Below the pieces are notes generated by a model. That model had not been told where the DNA came from. It did no database searches and worked only from the letters and a program-made list of their open reading frames with translations. Shown here in pieces: positions 7,199 to 16,386 of a stretch of 64,000 bases of DNA (positions are counted from its first letter, which is position 1; every line of letters begins with the position of its first letter). The position numbers and the translations under genes are program-made. The stretch spans positions 186,001-250,000 of the forward strand of contig NZ_JAMBOT010000006.1 in the NCBI RefSeq assembly GCF_023715725.1, in the 5' to 3' direction. This DNA comes from Paenibacillus pasadenensis (GTDB taxonomy: Bacteria; Bacillota; Bacilli; Paenibacillales; Paenibacillaceae).

Positions 7199-7951
7199 AT
7201 GACCACATCGATGCCGCAAACCATCCTGTTTGATCTGGATGATACTCTTATACACTGCAATAAATACTTTAACCTGGTCATTGATCAGTTTGTTGACGCT
7301 ATGCTGGTTTGGTTTAACTCTTATCCCGATCTGACCGAGGCAGCAATCCGCCAGAAACAAGCGGAGATTGATATTGCCGGCGTAATGGCCAGCGGATTCA
7401 AAAGCGATCACTTTCCGCAATCCTTTCTTGATACGTATGTCGACTTCAGCCGTCTTACCGGACGCAGCGAGGATTCCAACGAAATTGACCTGCTTTGGAG
7501 CCTTGGACAAAGCGTCTATGAGCAGGAAGCCGAGCCGTATCCAGATATGGAGTCCACATTACTTAAGCTTCGGGATGCGGGACACGAGCTCCATCTGTAC
7601 ACCGGAGGCGAACCCGGAATTCAGAAGCGCAAGGTGGATCGTTTGCAGCTGCAGCGCTTTTTCGGCGACCGGATCTATATCCGTCAACATAAAAACGTCG
7701 AGGCATTGGAGCAAATTTTAACAGATGGCGGGTTTGACCGTTCACGTACATGGATGATTGGCAATTCAATCCGTACCGACGTTGTTCCCGCTTTGACGGC
7801 TGGAATTCATGCCATCCATGTGCAAGCGGTAACGGAGTGGCAGTACAATATTGTTCATATTGATGTCGAACCGCGTGGAGCATTTCTTCAGCTGCAGCAT
7901 TTACGAGACGTTCCCGATGGAATTGACCGCTTCCTTTCCCCACATCTTTAA
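7199..7951 (+). CDS. HAD-superfamily hydrolase
   Basis: The 250-residue protein has the haloacid-dehalogenase phosphatase signature: motif I ILFDLDDTL near residue 10 with the nucleophile Asp, motif II in LYTGGEPG, a motif III lysine region (KRKVDRL), and motif IV WMIGNSIRTDVVPALTAG. A helical cap of about 90 residues sits between motifs I and II (class I cap). The substrate is not evident. ATG at 7199 is chosen because AGGAAGGA lies just upstream; the longer frame from 7148 has no site. It follows the small SOS candidate gene by about 100 bases and ends in a strong terminator. Confidence 0.82.
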   Translation: MTTSMPQTILFDLDDTLIHCNKYFNLVIDQFVDAMLVWFNSYPDLTEAAIRQKQAEIDIAGVMASGFKSDHFPQSFLDTYVDFSRLTGRSEDSNEIDLLWSLGQSVYEQEAEPYPDMESTLLKLRDAGHELHLYTGGEPGIQKRKVDRLQLQRFFGDRIYIRQHKNVEALEQILTDGGFDRSRTWMIGNSIRTDVVPALTAGIHAIHVQAVTEWQYNIVHIDVEPRGAFLQLQHLRDVPDGIDRFLSPHL

Positions 7952-7962
7952 TGGCATCAACG

Positions 7963-8016
7963 AACAAAAGGGCATGAGAGCTCCGGACTTCCGGTTCTCT
8001 CATGCCCTTTTGTTAA
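7963..8016 (+). terminator. Strong intrinsic terminator after the HAD gene
   Basis: A perfect 18-base stem (AACAAAAGGGCATGAGAG against CTCTCATGCCCTTTTGTT) with a 16-base loop sits 11 bases after the stop codon. The 3' arm contains the U-rich CUUUUGUU. Confidence 0.85.
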
Positions 8017-8281
8017 CTTGTGGTTTCTCTTGCGGCCGGCGGATCATTTGTGACGTCCCGCGAACATTATGACGGTGTGCAGCGGAATCCAAATTCGGCG
8101 GCTGGCGCGGCCCAAATAATCGGCAGCATTTGCTTTTACACTGACCTTGTTCACGGAGCACTTATGATACTGATGAAAATCTCTGATCTCCATTTCATGT
8201 CTAAACAGCGAGTCGTACATTTCACTCTCTCCTCACAGGATCAGGCTGGTATCGTGTTCCTGCCCCTGCAAGAAGTATCTC
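8017..8281. other. Non-coding interval
   Basis: This stretch lies between the terminator and the promoter of the SgrR-like gene. A 115-codon open frame crosses it but lacks a ribosome-binding site and family features. I see nothing else. Confidence 0.45.
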
Positions 8282-8311
8282 ATGACATAACTGGAACAAA
8301 AAGTGTACAAT
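8282..8311 (+). promoter_or_regulatory. Predicted promoter of the SgrR-like gene
   Basis: ATGACA (8282-8287), an 18-base spacer and TACAAT (8306-8311) form a reasonable sigma-A promoter, placing the transcription start near 8318, about 97 bases before the start codon. Confidence 0.45.
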
Positions 8312-8329
8312 ATCTCAAGACAGTTTCCT

Positions 8330-8363
8330 CTTTTACTAGCTGGAAAACGCTTCCTTTTACTAG
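8330..8363. repeat. Direct repeat pair CTTTTACTAG in the SgrR-like leader
   Basis: The 10-base sequence CTTTTACTAG occurs at 8330-8339 and again at 8354-8363, 24 bases apart. The repeats lie between the predicted transcription start and the gene, as expected for operator half-sites of an autoregulator. Confidence 0.6.
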
Positions 8364-8414
8364 TTAAAGGTTGTCCTTGTGATTAAGCCGGCCAAAAAGG
8401 AGAAAAGAAGCGAT

Positions 8415-10235
8415 ATGCTGAGTGCAGAACGATATCTGCTCCTCTTGAATCATTATGGAATTCTCGATCCGGATACGGAAGTAGCGGCGACTCTTGAAGA
8501 ACTTGCTGCTCTTTTCCATTGCACCGAACGGAACGTTAAACTGATTATACACAAGCTGGAGGACGAAGGCTGGCTCAAATGGCATGCAGGCCGTGGTCGA
8601 GGCATTCGTTCCCGCATCGAGTTTTGCACAAGCCGTGAACAGTTCCTGCTGGACACTGCCAAGCTGATGGCTTCAGAAGGCGATTATCAGCAAGCATTTG
8701 AGCTGATGAAACATCACGGAGACCGCACGTCGGCGCGCGACCGGTTTGTCGATTTTTTAAACGGCCATTTTGGTTCCGACCGGCTCGATAACGGAATGCG
8801 AGAGCAGCGGGATATATTTCGGCTGCCCGTTTACCGGCCGCCAGTTTCGCTGGACCCGGCAAAACTGTTTTTTTCCTTTGATTCCCATCTGATTCATCAG
8901 CTGTTCGATCGGCTGCTTGGCTTTGACGCTGCTACCGGCAAGGTTGTGCCTGCGTTAGCACATCATTGGGAGAGCAGCGAGGATGCGCGAATCTGGACCT
9001 TCCATCTCCGTAAAGGCGTCAAATTCCATCATGGAAGAGAGCTGACATCGGACGATGTCTGTTTTACATTTCAGAGACTGGCGGACGGCAAGCCGAACCG
9101 GTTTCTGCTGGATACAATGGTTGCAGTAGCGCCGCTAGACAGCAGAACGGTGCGCATCTCGCTCCGTCAGCCGAACCGGCTGCTTCCGAGACTGTTATGC
9201 TCCGCCGTCGCCTCCATCCTGCCCGCTGATTTGCTGCAGGAGGACGAGGAGCGATTTTGGAAGCTGCCTTGCGGAACCGGTCCGTTTCGGCTTAACCGGT
9301 GGACCGCGGACCGTTTAGAGCTTGCTGTGCATGAATCCTATTACCAGGGACGGGCTTATTTGGATGAGGTGCAGATTGCGATTATGCCGGAGGACATCCC
9401 CGCAGAAACGCGCCATAAATGGGGCCAAATTACAGCCAGCGACGCTCGCAGAACCGCCCGTCCCGAGTATAGCTGGGAGCAGATTCAGTCCGTCAATCAC
9501 GGCTGCAGCCTCCTGTCCTGGAATCGCCGTAAATCTGGACCGCAATCCTCCGTGGCGTTCCGGCAAGCGATTCACCTTTCGCTTGACCGTGCTGGCCTTT
9601 GCCATGAAAGCGGGGAACACTGTTATCCGGCTTACAGCTATTTTCCGAAGCCGCATTTTCATCCGGCGCTTGACCGTTATGAGCCTGAAACGGCGAAGCG
9701 GCTGCTGGAGGAATGCCGGTACGACGGAACTCCGCTCGAGCTGCTGACCAATATGGTTCAATTGCGGGAAGCCAAGTGGATCCAAAAGCGCTGCGCGGAA
9801 ATCGGCGTACCGGTAAACATTCATATCGAGAACCAGAACGCTATTTTACCGTCGGAGCTTGTCATGCAAGCCGATTGCATCTTACTCCATCTTGTATTTG
9901 CCGAGGATGAAGTATGCGAGCTTGAAAACTACCTGCAGGACTCCAGTTATGTCAGGCAGCATATTGATCCCTCGCTCGGCTCATGGGTCAAAAAAATCAT
10001 TGATCTGCTTTTTTCTGCCGAAACCGCAGAAGAGCGGCGTTCACTGCTTCGGCAAATCGAGCAGCGCCTGCTGGACGAACATCAGATTACGCCGCTTATG
10101 CACCGGACGATGAGCACATATGTGCACCCTTCCGTGCGCGGCATTGACATCAATAAGCTCGGATGGATGGATTTCAAAGATATTTGGCTCGTGTCGGAGG
10201 CTCAATCCGTCACTAATTTGAGCACTCCATTATAA
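8415..10235 (+). CDS. SgrR-like regulator: HTH plus solute-binding-protein domain
   Basis: The 606-residue product has an N-terminal DNA-binding part (LAALFHCTERNVKLIIHKLEDEGWLKW, about residues 35-61). A family-5 extracellular solute-binding domain follows, seen in LIHQLFDRLLGFDAATGKVVPALAHHWESS and IWTFHLRKGVKFHHGRELTSDDV. It has no signal peptide, which fits the SgrR class: cytosolic transcription factors that use a peptide/sugar-binding fold as sensor. No transporter is adjacent, so its target is unknown. ATG at 8415 is preferred (AAGGAG upstream) to GTG at 8379. The last 34 bases overlap the end of topB on the other strand. Confidence 0.85.
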   Translation: MLSAERYLLLLNHYGILDPDTEVAATLEELAALFHCTERNVKLIIHKLEDEGWLKWHAGRGRGIRSRIEFCTSREQFLLDTAKLMASEGDYQQAFELMKHHGDRTSARDRFVDFLNGHFGSDRLDNGMREQRDIFRLPVYRPPVSLDPAKLFFSFDSHLIHQLFDRLLGFDAATGKVVPALAHHWESSEDARIWTFHLRKGVKFHHGRELTSDDVCFTFQRLADGKPNRFLLDTMVAVAPLDSRTVRISLRQPNRLLPRLLCSAVASILPADLLQEDEERFWKLPCGTGPFRLNRWTADRLELAVHESYYQGRAYLDEVQIAIMPEDIPAETRHKWGQITASDARRTARPEYSWEQIQSVNHGCSLLSWNRRKSGPQSSVAFRQAIHLSLDRAGLCHESGEHCYPAYSYFPKPHFHPALDRYEPETAKRLLEECRYDGTPLELLTNMVQLREAKWIQKRCAEIGVPVNIHIENQNAILPSELVMQADCILLHLVFAEDEVCELENYLQDSSYVRQHIDPSLGSWVKKIIDLLFSAETAEERRSLLRQIEQRLLDEHQITPLMHRTMSTYVHPSVRGIDINKLGWMDFKDIWLVSEAQSVTNLSTPL

Positions 10236-12661
10236 GGCTGCTGCAGCAGAAGCCTTCCCTTGACAGACTGGCCGTTAGCCGCCGTGAAGGTCAGCAAGCT
10301 GGTTTGCCCTTTCCCAAGCAGCGATTGCAGCATCGGCAGGCTGAGCTTTTTGCCATGCTGCTCTTTCCAGATGACAAATCGACAGCCTTCCTTGAAACGG
10401 GAGCAGCCGAAGCCACGTTTGCCCTCAATTACCGCTCCGCTGCAGCCCGGCGATGGACATGCTCCGAGCGGCTTCAAGCCTCCGGATGAGGCAGCTGGGC
10501 GGGAAGTAGCTTGAACTGATGCTCTTGTGTCCAGGGCAGCTCCGCGGGCTGCTGGGAAAGCCTGATTAGCTGCCGCTGAGCTGGTGCGGACCGATTCGCC
10601 GTAACCGGCGTGATCTGCTGCTGAACTGTAGCCCTGCTCGGTTCGAACTGGTTTTGCTGAAGCTGAGGTTTTGACCGTTCGGCTGCCTCCGCTTCCGTTT
10701 CGGCTTGCTGCATACGTTTTCCCTGCGCTTTTATTTGCCGTTGCGCCCGCCTGCCGCTGCTTGCCTTTGCGCGTCCCGCCCCGTCCTCCGGAACGTTCCG
10801 GCTCCTGGAACGTCCCGGCCGGCGCGGGAGGCTGCAGGCGGACCTTTTCGACAATATGCCTGGCAAACTGCTTCACCTTATCCATAAACGCCTCATCCGA
10901 AGCCTCATCACGTGCGATCTGAACAAGCCTGCGTTCCCACTGGCCGGTCATCATTGGCGAAGCAAGCAGCTCAACTCCCGCTCCGCGAATGAGCTCAATC
11001 GCCGCAATGCCTTTAGGTTCTATCTCCAGCTTTTTGCCAGCCGTATGAATGTAACCAACCTGCTTCAGCCTTTCGATTGTAGCCGCACGAGTGGCCGGTG
11101 TGCCGAGTCCGCTGTCCTTCATCGTTTCCCGCAGCTCTTCGTCCTCCATCGACTTTCCGGCGCTCTCCATCGCTTTCAGCAGCGTGCCTTCCGTGTACGG
11201 CTTTGGCGGCTGTGTTGCTTTCTCCTCCGCTTTAGCCGATTTGCAAACGACTGGAGTGTTGGAATCGACGCTGAAATCAACATCGGTGAGCAGCTGCTCT
11301 TCCTCTTCATCCTCGTCTTTTTTTGTTTTGCTGCGGCTTTTTTTGCCTTCCTCCGCATCGGACTGCCCTTGAGTCACCTTCCAGCCTGGATCAAGAAGCT
11401 GTTTAATCCGGGTGCGGAACGTCTCCTCTTCTACGATGGTTAATACAGTATGATTGCGATAAACGGCCGGGCCGTAGTAATGGGACAAAAACCGGCGCAC
11501 AATAAGGTCATATACCTTCTTCTCATCTGTGTTTAACGTTCCAGGCTTTTTAGGTGTCGGCAAAATGGCGTGGTGGTCTTCCACCTTGGACGGATTGCAA
11601 ACCGCTTTATTTCCTTTATGCACTTTAAACCGGTCTGCTCCGGCGGCAAGCTCCGCATATTCCGTTCCGCGCAGCATATCGAGCGTTTTTGTCATAACCG
11701 GAATCGTTTCCTCCGTCACGTAATTTGAATTTGTACGCGGATATGTAATGACCTTGTGTTTCTCATATAAAGCTTGGGCCAGATCGAGCGTTTTTTTGGC
11801 GGGAAAGCCGTAACGACCGTTTGCCTCGCGCTGCAACAGCGTCAAATCGTGAAGCCGGAACGGATATTCCTTGGCCTCAGCCGTTTCGTAACTGGAGATG
11901 CGCCCTGGTTTGCCTTTAACCTTTTCGGCAATGGCTTGGGCCTTTGCTCCATCCGTCAGACGGTCTCCCTGCCAAACTCCTTTGTACTTCACCGGTTTCT
12001 GCTCGAACTGAGCTTCAATCCGATAATAGGTTTCGGATTTGAACGCTTCGATTTCCTTGAATCGGTCATAAAGCAGCGCCAAAACCGGTGTCTGAACACG
12101 TCCGACGGACAATAACGTGCGATGACGGATCGTGAATGCCCGGGAGGCATTCATCCCGATGAGCCAGTCTGCCTCGCTTCTGGCCTGTGCAGCCCGCGTC
12201 AACGGCGCATACTTCTCATCGCTCGCCAGCTGCTGAAACCCTCTGCGAATCGTTTCGGGCGTCAAATCCGATATCCACAGTCGGTCAACCGGCTGCTTCA
12301 GCTTTAAATGCCGGCGAATGAGATGAAAAATAAGCTGCCCCTCTCGCCCCGCGTCACATGCGTTAACGATCCGGCCGCAATGGCGGGCCAACTCGGATAT
12401 AACTTTGAGCTGGTCCTTAGTCCGGGGATTAGGAGACAGCTTAAAGGAATCGGGAATAATCGGCAGATCGGCATCCTGCCATTTTTTGTACTTTGGGTCA
12501 TAATCATCCGGCTCAGCAAGTCCAACCAGATGACCGATTGCCCACGTAATAATAAACCGCTCGCCTTCTAAATGAGTGCGACGGTTGGAAGCCTTCGGCT
12601 CCATGACGGCTGCAATTGTCCGTCCCATATCCGGTTTTTCGGCAATAATAAGCGTCTTCAA
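10202..12661 (-). CDS. topB: DNA topoisomerase III
   Basis: This type IA topoisomerase has 819 residues. The Toprim domain opens with LIIAEKPDMGRTIA and contains NACDAGREGQLI; the catalytic tyrosine is Tyr307 in VITYPRTNSNYV. The body ends near residue 600. A long Gln/Ala/Ser/Arg-rich low-complexity linker (about 610-735) follows, and then a C-terminal zinc-ribbon-like module (CPSPGCSGAV...GCSRFKEGC). The enzyme decatenates and relaxes DNA, often with RecQ-type helicases. It starts with TTG; GAGAGGAG lies upstream and no ATG is available. A distinct acidic insert (KKDEDEEEEQLLTDVDF) is also present. It is convergent with, and overlaps by 34 bases, the SgrR-like gene. Confidence 0.93.
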   Translation of the reverse strand: MKTLIIAEKPDMGRTIAAVMEPKASNRRTHLEGERFIITWAIGHLVGLAEPDDYDPKYKKWQDADLPIIPDSFKLSPNPRTKDQLKVISELARHCGRIVNACDAGREGQLIFHLIRRHLKLKQPVDRLWISDLTPETIRRGFQQLASDEKYAPLTRAAQARSEADWLIGMNASRAFTIRHRTLLSVGRVQTPVLALLYDRFKEIEAFKSETYYRIEAQFEQKPVKYKGVWQGDRLTDGAKAQAIAEKVKGKPGRISSYETAEAKEYPFRLHDLTLLQREANGRYGFPAKKTLDLAQALYEKHKVITYPRTNSNYVTEETIPVMTKTLDMLRGTEYAELAAGADRFKVHKGNKAVCNPSKVEDHHAILPTPKKPGTLNTDEKKVYDLIVRRFLSHYYGPAVYRNHTVLTIVEEETFRTRIKQLLDPGWKVTQGQSDAEEGKKSRSKTKKDEDEEEEQLLTDVDFSVDSNTPVVCKSAKAEEKATQPPKPYTEGTLLKAMESAGKSMEDEELRETMKDSGLGTPATRAATIERLKQVGYIHTAGKKLEIEPKGIAAIELIRGAGVELLASPMMTGQWERRLVQIARDEASDEAFMDKVKQFARHIVEKVRLQPPAPAGTFQEPERSGGRGGTRKGKQRQAGATANKSAGKTYAASRNGSGGSRTVKTSASAKPVRTEQGYSSAADHAGYGESVRTSSAAANQAFPAARGAALDTRASVQATSRPAASSGGLKPLGACPSPGCSGAVIEGKRGFGCSRFKEGCRFVIWKEQHGKKLSLPMLQSLLGKGQTSLLTFTAANGQSVKGRLLLQQPYNGVLKLVTD

Positions 12662-12725
12662 CTCAAACCGGCTCCTCTCTTATGCTTGGAGGAAGCTGCT
12701 CCAATCCCTCTGCCAAAATGAGGAA

Positions 12726-12753
12726 AACTGCCTGGCTATAGCTCAGGCAGCAA
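12726..12753 (-). terminator. Terminator of the 12743-13951 gene, overlapping its stop codon
   Basis: CTGCCTG pairs with CAGGCAG across a nine-base loop, followed on the minus strand by TTTTCCTCATTTT. The hairpin begins inside the last codons of the gene. Confidence 0.6.
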
Positions 12754-13951
12754 TGTCCTCCAGCATGTCCAGAATATCCGTGACTCCATTCGACCAATTC
12801 GGGTCTTCGGCGTATTTGCGGTTGATCCAATCAATCGGATCTGCGTTATCGGGACGGTTTTTGCTGAGGTTGACCACTGTTTTGGCGGCGATCATGGAGG
12901 ATTCCTCTATTGTTGTGTTGAAGTCCTGCCAGCTATGATACACGTTAAACGGATTATTGGCTATCTCTTCTGCCCGCGAATGATCCTTCTTCACGAAGCT
13001 TTGCTCTTGGCCCGTTATCGCAAAAAGCAGCAGCGGATCGATATTGTATTGTTTAGCCGCCTTAATAATTGCATCCATATATTTTGGCTCGGCCAGCATG
13101 GAAGAACGGCTTTCCAGAAATGATTGCAGCTTACCGTATTGTATATCGGTATACTGCAGCGATTGGGGAAGTTCATTTTTGTAGGTCGATTTTGAAGTTG
13201 GCGCAGATTGAGCTTTTGGCGCGGCTGCAGGTTTCGTCTTTGCATAGGACGCCTCCGATTGCACCGCTACCTTCTTCTCTACATGTGTACCCGAGGAAGG
13301 TTGAGACTTTAAGGAAGAAGCTGATACGACCGGCATAGCGCCGAAACCGTTGTTAAAATGGAACAACGACCATGTGGATACGAGCAATCCGCCAAGCAGC
13401 ATAATAATCACTACAGCTGCCATAAGCACTTGTACGCTCGGCAAATTACGCAGTACAGGCAATGTGCCGGAATCTCCGGACGTAACAATCGGTTCCGCTT
13501 CAACCGCTGCAGGAGCGTTCAGCTCACGCGCAACTGCATCTAGGAGCGGCTTCTCCTTCCGAACCGGTTTAACGAGTCTGAGTACACGTTCGAACTCGCT
13601 CATGCCAACCGAAATGTCAAGCCTGCGCTCCACCCAGCTGCGAAGCGGTCTAGCGATACGCTGGTCCCGAACATCCAGCTCCATGCACAGTTCAAAAATA
13701 TCTCCGCTGCGAACAACCCCGCCGCTTTGGCCGCGAAGCTTTCTGCGAACGAGTCGGCTGGTCAGCTCCTTTTTTACCGCTTCGGCAAAGTCGGGCAGCT
13801 GTTGGTCTATAATACGCCGAATGGCATCGGCAACTATTTCTCTTTTCTCACTTTGCGGTTTATCAGGGTATTTATCGTCAATAAAGGTTCTGATATGGTG
13901 AATATCCGCAGGCGTGAGAATTGAGGCGCCTTCGGCAGTGTTCACGGGCAT
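12743..13951 (-). CDS. Single-pass membrane protein with muramidase-like C-terminal domain
   Basis: The 402-residue protein has a cytosolic helical N-terminus (1-170) and one membrane segment, VLMAAVVIIMLLGGLLVSTW (about 175-194). An Ala/Lys/Ser/Pro-rich linker follows, and then an extracytoplasmic domain from about 275. The latter resembles lysozyme-fold or glucosaminidase proteins: LLLFAITGQEQSFV has a candidate catalytic Glu, followed by NNPFNVYHSW and YAEDPNWSNGVTDIL. A cell-wall role is inferred. ATG at 13951 is only three bases from AAGGAG, so GTG at 13945 is a realistic alternative start. It is not obviously in an operon. Confidence 0.7.
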   Translation of the reverse strand: MPVNTAEGASILTPADIHHIRTFIDDKYPDKPQSEKREIVADAIRRIIDQQLPDFAEAVKKELTSRLVRRKLRGQSGGVVRSGDIFELCMELDVRDQRIARPLRSWVERRLDISVGMSEFERVLRLVKPVRKEKPLLDAVARELNAPAAVEAEPIVTSGDSGTLPVLRNLPSVQVLMAAVVIIMLLGGLLVSTWSLFHFNNGFGAMPVVSASSLKSQPSSGTHVEKKVAVQSEASYAKTKPAAAPKAQSAPTSKSTYKNELPQSLQYTDIQYGKLQSFLESRSSMLAEPKYMDAIIKAAKQYNIDPLLLFAITGQEQSFVKKDHSRAEEIANNPFNVYHSWQDFNTTIEESSMIAAKTVVNLSKNRPDNADPIDWINRKYAEDPNWSNGVTDILDMLEDIAA

Positions 13952-13990
13952 CCGCTCCTTATGATCTTAGTTGGTTTTGGCAATAGGCCT

Positions 13991-13996
13991 ATTGTA
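13991..13996 (-). promoter_or_regulatory. Extended -10 element for the muramidase-like gene
   Basis: On the minus strand TGG is followed by TACAAT, an extended -10. The -35 region is poor. The same string occurs before the ABC-F gene (39365) and the esterase gene (22531). Confidence 0.35.
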
Positions 13997-14079
13997 CCAT
14001 AACTAAGATAGGTTCAGAGCGCACAGTTGCTGGAACCACTGCTAATTCAATCCATTTATGAATGAAATCTCATCAAACA

Positions 14080-14106
14080 GAAAAGGCGCCTGGATGGCAG
14101 GCGCCT
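14080..14106 (-). terminator. Terminator of gltD
   Basis: A nine-base perfect stem AGGCGCCTG/CAGGCGCCT with a five-base loop is followed by TTTTCTGTTT on the minus strand. It starts 9 bases past the stop of gltD. Confidence 0.75.
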
Positions 14107-14115
14107 CTTAAGAAG

Positions 14116-15603
14116 TTAAGGAAGCATGCTGCTCCCAGTCAAAAATTTATCCACTTCACGAGCCGCTTCGCGACCCTCATTGATGGCCCAAACAACAAGG
14201 CTTTGGCCGCGGCGCATATCGCCGGCTGCAAACACCTTATCTACGCTTGTACGGTATTCGCCATAACGGGCTTTGACGTTCGTACGGCGGTCTTGGTCCA
14301 CTTTGAACGCGTCAACAAGCGTATTTTCCGGACCTTCAAAGCCTACAGCGATGAAGACGAGATCTGCCGGCCATACTTTTTCGGTGCCTGGCAGCTCTTT
14401 GTAGATTTTGCGGCCGGTTTCGTCAACCGTACGCTCAATTTGAACGGTATGAAGCTCTTTAAGCTTGCCGTTCTCGTCGCCAACGAATTTTTTCGTCAGG
14501 ACGGAGAAAGCGCGAGGATCTTCGCCGTAAACCGCTTTAGCCTCTTCATGAGCGTAGTCGAGCGTGTAAACGTTCGGGAACTGCGGCCATGGGTTGTTAA
14601 TGGAATCGCGCTGCAGCGGCGCTTTAGCATGCGTACCGAACTGAGTAACGGATTTGCAGCCGTGGCGCAGGGCCGTTGCGACGCAGTCCGTTCCGGTGTC
14701 GCCGCCGCCGATTACGATAACATCCTTGTCTTTGGCGGAAATATAGTTGCCGTCCTCCAGGTTGGAGTCCAGGTAGCTCTTGATGGTGCCGTTGAGGTAA
14801 TCCATCGCCATATGCACACCGTTCAGATCGGAGCCTTCAATATCAACGCCGCGAGCTTTGGTAGCGCCGCCGCAAAGCACGATGGCGTCAAACCCTTCCA
14901 ATAACTCTTCAGCCGAGATATCTTTGCCGATTTCGGTATTTGGCACGAAGTCGACGCCTTCCGCTTCCATCAGGTCAACACGGCGCTGTACAACGCCTTT
15001 GTCCAGCTTCATGGTTGGAATGCCATAAGTGAGCAGGCCGCCGATACGGTCCGCACGCTCATATACCGTTACGGTGTGGCCGGCTTTGTTCAGCTGAGCG
15101 GCACAAGCCATGCCGGCAGGGCCTGAGCCGACTACTGCAACCTTTTTGCCCGTGCGGACTTTGGGAGGTTGAGGCACAACCCAGCCCTCGTCAAAACCAC
15201 GGTCAATAATCGCTTGTTCAATCGTTTTGATTGTGACGGAGTCACCGATCAAGCCGACCGTACAGGAGCCCTCGCAAGGGGCCGGACAAACGCGCCCTGT
15301 GAATTCTGGGAAATTGTTCGTTTTATGCAAACGCTCCAGAGCTTCACGCCAAAGTCCGCGATAGATCAGATTGTTCCATTCCGGAATCAGGTTATTGACC
15401 GGACAGCCGGAGGCCGAACCCGCCAATTCCATTCCCGTGTGGCAGTAAGGCGTACCGCAATCCATGCAGCGCGAGCCTTGTGTACGGAGCTGATCATCGG
15501 GAAGATGTTTGTGGAATTCATCCCAATCTTTAATTCTTTCCAGCGGACTGCGGTCTGCTGGGAGCTCGCGTTTATAATCCATAAAACCAGTTGGTGTCGA
15601 CAT
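14116..15603 (-). CDS. gltD: Glutamate synthase small subunit (beta), orphan
   Basis: The 495-residue flavoprotein begins [15 protein letters not shown]. It carries the N-terminal [4Fe-4S] cysteine clusters [12 protein letters not shown] and CPAPCEGSC. An FAD motif [18 protein letters not shown] and an NADPH motif [18 protein letters not shown] follow. GltD feeds electrons from NADPH to the large GltB subunit, which makes glutamate from glutamine and 2-oxoglutarate. No gltB is nearby in the window, so the partner is encoded elsewhere or this is a GltD-like reductase for another partner. ATG at 15603 is chosen because GGAGGAATGGGG lies upstream; the open frame extends six codons further. Confidence 0.9.
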   Translation of the reverse strand: MSTPTGFMDYKRELPADRSPLERIKDWDEFHKHLPDDQLRTQGSRCMDCGTPYCHTGMELAGSASGCPVNNLIPEWNNLIYRGLWREALERLHKTNNFPEFTGRVCPAPCEGSCTVGLIGDSVTIKTIEQAIIDRGFDEGWVVPQPPKVRTGKKVAVVGSGPAGMACAAQLNKAGHTVTVYERADRIGGLLTYGIPTMKLDKGVVQRRVDLMEAEGVDFVPNTEIGKDISAEELLEGFDAIVLCGGATKARGVDIEGSDLNGVHMAMDYLNGTIKSYLDSNLEDGNYISAKDKDVIVIGGGDTGTDCVATALRHGCKSVTQFGTHAKAPLQRDSINNPWPQFPNVYTLDYAHEEAKAVYGEDPRAFSVLTKKFVGDENGKLKELHTVQIERTVDETGRKIYKELPGTEKVWPADLVFIAVGFEGPENTLVDAFKVDQDRRTNVKARYGEYRTSVDKVFAAGDMRRGQSLVVWAINEGREAAREVDKFLTGSSMLP

Positions 15604-15635
15604 CTTTCCCCATTCCTCCATCCATAAGGTCCCGT

Positions 15636-15662
15636 ATTATCTGTCTTCGTATAAGCGGTCAA
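15636..15662 (-). promoter_or_regulatory. Possible gltD promoter
   Basis: On the minus strand TTGACC and GATAAT lie between the upstream terminator and the gltD start. The spacer is short at 15 bases, so the call is tentative. Confidence 0.35.
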
Positions 15663-15672
15663 CAGGCCGGTG

Positions 15673-15722
15673 AAAAAGCAGGCGCTGCGCCGACGATTCG
15701 GCCTCCGCCTCCGCTGCTTTTT
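15673..15722 (-). terminator. Terminator-like hairpin downstream of thyA-folA
   Basis: AAAAAGCAG pairs with CTGCTTTTT around an inner GC-rich hairpin, with a U-tract on both strands. It lies about 170 bases after the folA stop and just before the gltD promoter, so it insulates the two units. The rest of 15723-15888 holds nothing recognisable. Confidence 0.5.
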
Positions 15723-15888
15723 TCATGACGCTTGCTGAACGCTGTTCCGCCTATTTCGGAACCATGCGGTTACATAAACTTGCATGCCGGCGAATACTTT
15801 GTACAACATCGTAGCATTCTTTCCGAAAGGCCTTAATGGAGTTAACGTACAATCATTTGCACTTTGTCGCATAACTGAGGCATTGGAA

Positions 15889-16386
15889 TTACGATTCGCT
15901 CACACGCTCGTACGTGACAAACGAAAAAGACTCTCCCAGCGGCCCTGGCTCTTGACCTGGCACGGATTGCACCTGCTCCCATTCCTCAGCCGGAAATTCC
16001 GGAAAATAAGCGTCTCCGCCCCCATAGGAGCGGTCGATTTCGGTCAGGAGCAGCCGATCGGCGTACGGTAGCAGCAATCGGTAAATCTGCTCTCCCCCGA
16101 TTACCATCAGCTCAGGCTCGCCTGACGCTGCCTGAAGCGCATCCTCAACACGGTGAAACAGCTCTACCCCATCCGGCCGATTGCCGCCCCGGGATAACAT
16201 CAGATTGCGGCGTCCTTTAAGCGGACGGCTTCCGAAGGAGTCAAACGTTTTGCGTCCCATTAAAACTGCAGTGCCCATCGTTTGCTGCCTAAAAAAGCGC
16301 ATATCCTCCGGCAGCTTCCAAGGCAAATCATTGCCTCTCCCAATCAAACGGTCGCGATCCATACAAGCAATCATCGTCACCCTCAT
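15889..16386 (-). CDS. folA: Dihydrofolate reductase
   Basis: This 165-residue enzyme reduces dihydrofolate to tetrahydrofolate with NADPH. It shows the family features in order: [28 protein letters not shown] (substrate and Met20-loop region, acidic catalytic residue in LPEDM), [16 protein letters not shown] and [21 protein letters not shown]. Its ATG overlaps the thyA stop by four bases, so the two genes are translationally coupled. That is the classical thymidylate-cycle pair: ThyA produces dihydrofolate and FolA recycles it. Confidence 0.95.
   Translation of the reverse strand: MRVTMIACMDRDRLIGRGNDLPWKLPEDMRFFRQQTMGTAVLMGRKTFDSFGSRPLKGRRNLMLSRGGNRPDGVELFHRVEDALQAASGEPELMVIGGEQIYRLLLPYADRLLLTEIDRSYGGGDAYFPEFPAEEWEQVQSVPGQEPGPLGESFSFVTYERVSES

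Noticed and set aside
8020..8367. 115-codon open frame on the plus strand
   Set aside because: It lies between a terminator and the SgrR-like promoter, has no ribosome-binding site and overlaps the promoter elements.
14062..14904. 280-codon frame antisense to gltD
   Set aside because: It runs across the gltD terminator and has no ribosome-binding site or recognisable domain.
15731..15760. LexA-like GAAC...GTTC near 15738
   Set aside because: The spacing between the half-sites is three bases instead of four, and it is not placed at a promoter.
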